Source: Caldilineaceae bacterium (lineage in GTDB: Bacteria; Chloroflexota; Anaerolineae; Caldilineales; Caldilineaceae). Taken from it: a stretch of DNA of 10,076 nt. The stretch lies in NCBI GenBank assembly GCA_015494005.1, contig WGCB01000050.1, positions 1-10,076 on the forward strand, in the 5' to 3' direction. The notes under the pieces were generated by a model, which did no database searches, was not told where the DNA came from, and was given only the letters and a program-made list of their open reading frames with translations. The position numbers and the translations under genes are program-made. Shown one piece after another: positions 8,907 to 10,076 of the stretch (positions within the stretch are counted from its first letter, which is position 1; every line of letters starts with the position of its first letter).

Positions 8907-10076
8907 TCACTCGGGCAGGGGCCAGCCCACTTCCTGGACCAGGCGGGCCAGGTGGTAGCGGGGATGGGCGGAGAAGGCGTGGCACTGGGAGCCGTCGGGG
9001 AAGTCCACGTTCCAGTTCTCCCAGGTGGTGGGGTAACCGCCCTGGACCCAGCGCCCCCACCGGGCCCGGATGATGGCCACCATCTCCCGGTAGCGCCGGG
9101 CCTGGAAGAGAGCCGCCAGCACGTAGTGGTGCATGAAGGGGCTGGCCAGGACCATCTCCCCGGGCCGATGCTCGTCCCGCAAGTCCAGGGAGCGGGCCGC
9201 CAGCCCGTCCAGGAGGGCATCCGCCTCCCCGTCCCGGACCAGGCCGGTGAGCAGGGCCAGGGCCGTGGCCAGCTGGGAGAAGGTGGTGCGGCCCCGGTCA
9301 TCCCACCAGATCCCATCCTCCCAGAAGGCCCCGCGGATGGCCTGTCCCAAGGCCCGGGCCTCCTCTCGCCACTCGGCCCGCTGGCTGGCAGTGGAGGCCT
9401 CCCACTGGGACCCCATCCCCGCCCAATCCCCAGCAGCCAACTGCAACGCCTGCAGATAGCGCAGGTTGTAGACCGCGCTGGGCTCCTCCCGGGCCAGGGG
9501 CGCCCAGTCCAGGAAGAGGCGACGGCCCGGCTGGCTGCGCAGGAGGCCATCCTGGGCCACGTCCTGGCGAAAGCGGGCCAGCATCCGGGCCAGGACGGGC
9601 CACATCCGGGCCAGGAAGTCCCGGTCCCCGCTGAGCCGGTGGTGGAGGCTCAGGAGCTCCACCCAGGTGAAGTTGTAGTCCAGCACCGCGTAGGCGTGGA
9701 CCTCCCCGGGCAGGACGCTGGGCAGCAGGCCGTCGGGGTAGGCGCCGTCTGCCGCCATCTGGATGGCCAGGCGCAGGGGGCGCAGGTCATCGCCCATGGC
9801 AGACAGGGTCAGGGCCTGGGGCAGGGCATCCCCCAGCCACTGGGTGGCCTCCCGCCAGACGCAATCCACGAAGCTCTCCTGGAGGCAGGCCCGGGCCGTG
9901 GTCTCGCACAGGCGCACCACCCCGTCCAGCAGGGGATCGTCCAGGCACAGGGGCTTGGTGACGGCCAGGGGATACTGCGCGGTGGTCACCCGGAAGCGCA
10001 GGCGCAACTCCGGCCCGGTGGGGCCCAGCAGCTGGAAGAGGAGGAAGCGCCCGCCCCGCAGGGAAAAGCCCTGGGC
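8907..10076 (-). CDS. Alpha-L-rhamnosidase, GH78-type six-hairpin domain (5' partial)
   Basis: The frame is open to the right edge of the window, so this is the C-terminal 389 residues of a larger protein; a TTG at 10007 is not its likely start because coding sequence of the same type (RGGRFLLFQLLGPTGPE) continues upstream of it. Counted from the edge, the visible part begins with the end of a beta-sandwich (about 1-40) and continues into the (alpha/alpha)6 barrel. The GH78 catalytic signature DCxxREATQWLGDA carries Asp71, Glu76 and Asp83 with the same spacing as the Asp567/Glu572/Asp579 trio of Bacillus RhaB. Further on are FLDWAP (the family's DW motif), and PTTWENWN with Glu353, matching the family's catalytic base, then SQCHAFSAHP. 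There is no C-terminal beta-sandwich domain of the usual size after the barrel, so the protein ends early for the family. It should release terminal alpha-L-rhamnose. Other six-hairpin glycosidases are possible but less likely. Confidence 0.85.
   Translation of the reverse strand, partial: AQGFSLRGGRFLLFQLLGPTGPELRLRFRVTTAQYPLAVTKPLCLDDPLLDGVVRLCETTARACLQESFVDCVWREATQWLGDALPQALTLSAMGDDLRPLRLAIQMAADGAYPDGLLPSVLPGEVHAYAVLDYNFTWVELLSLHHRLSGDRDFLARMWPVLARMLARFRQDVAQDGLLRSQPGRRLFLDWAPLAREEPSAVYNLRYLQALQLAAGDWAGMGSQWEASTASQRAEWREEARALGQAIRGAFWEDGIWWDDRGRTTFSQLATALALLTGLVRDGEADALLDGLAARSLDLRDEHRPGEMVLASPFMHHYVLAALFQARRYREMVAIIRARWGRWVQGGYPTTWENWNVDFPDGSQCHAFSAHPRYHLARLVQEVGWPLPE

Overview
The window is GC-rich bacterial DNA (codons end strongly in G or C, which leaves long open shadow frames on both strands). 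It carries seven protein genes: six on the + strand, and one on the - strand that runs off the right edge. The mix of genes points to a free-living bacterium, and Chloroflexota (a Caldilinea/Litorilinea-like lineage) is my best guess: a P460-type cytochrome, a soluble GAF/PAS kinase of the HisKA_3 type with a NarL-type regulator, an archaeal-looking GH1 enzyme, and mostly weak Shine-Dalgarno sites. The taxon is inference from style, not proven by the sequence.

Region by region: (1) 1-666 is the 3' part of a di-haem cytochrome, a cytochrome P460-like domain fused to a class I cytochrome c domain. It is closed by a perfect 17-bp hairpin terminator (707-751). (2) 667-944 is an intergenic leader with an extended -10 promoter. 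(3) 945-3819 is a two-component operon: a soluble GAF-PAS-GAF histidine kinase whose end overlaps the start of a NarL/FixJ response regulator by 11 nt. (4) 3820-4206 is a gene-free stretch with a 9-bp inverted repeat, a repeated AGCGAAA motif, a good sigma-70-type promoter and a roughly 120-nt leader with two consecutive hairpins. (5) 4207-6168 is ftsH, followed by an intrinsic terminator. (6) 6280-8890 holds three closely spaced + strand genes: a two-helix membrane protein I do not recognise, a dCMP deaminase and a family 1 beta-glycosidase. (7) 8907-10076 is the C-terminal part of a GH78-type alpha-L-rhamnosidase on the - strand, facing the GH1 gene tail to tail with only 16 nt between them.

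How they may work together: the kinase and regulator form one signalling unit whose signal is unknown. FtsH is a housekeeping membrane protease with its own promoter. The deaminase supplies dUMP for thymidylate synthesis. The GH1/GH78 pair could act in turn on rhamnosyl-glucosides such as rutinosides, but this is an inference from adjacency. I found no tRNA, rRNA, CRISPR array, insertion sequence or prophage gene, and no convincing new defence or mobile system. The most unusual items are the P460-cytochrome c fusion, the structured ftsH leader, and the unassigned membrane protein behind the ftsH terminator.
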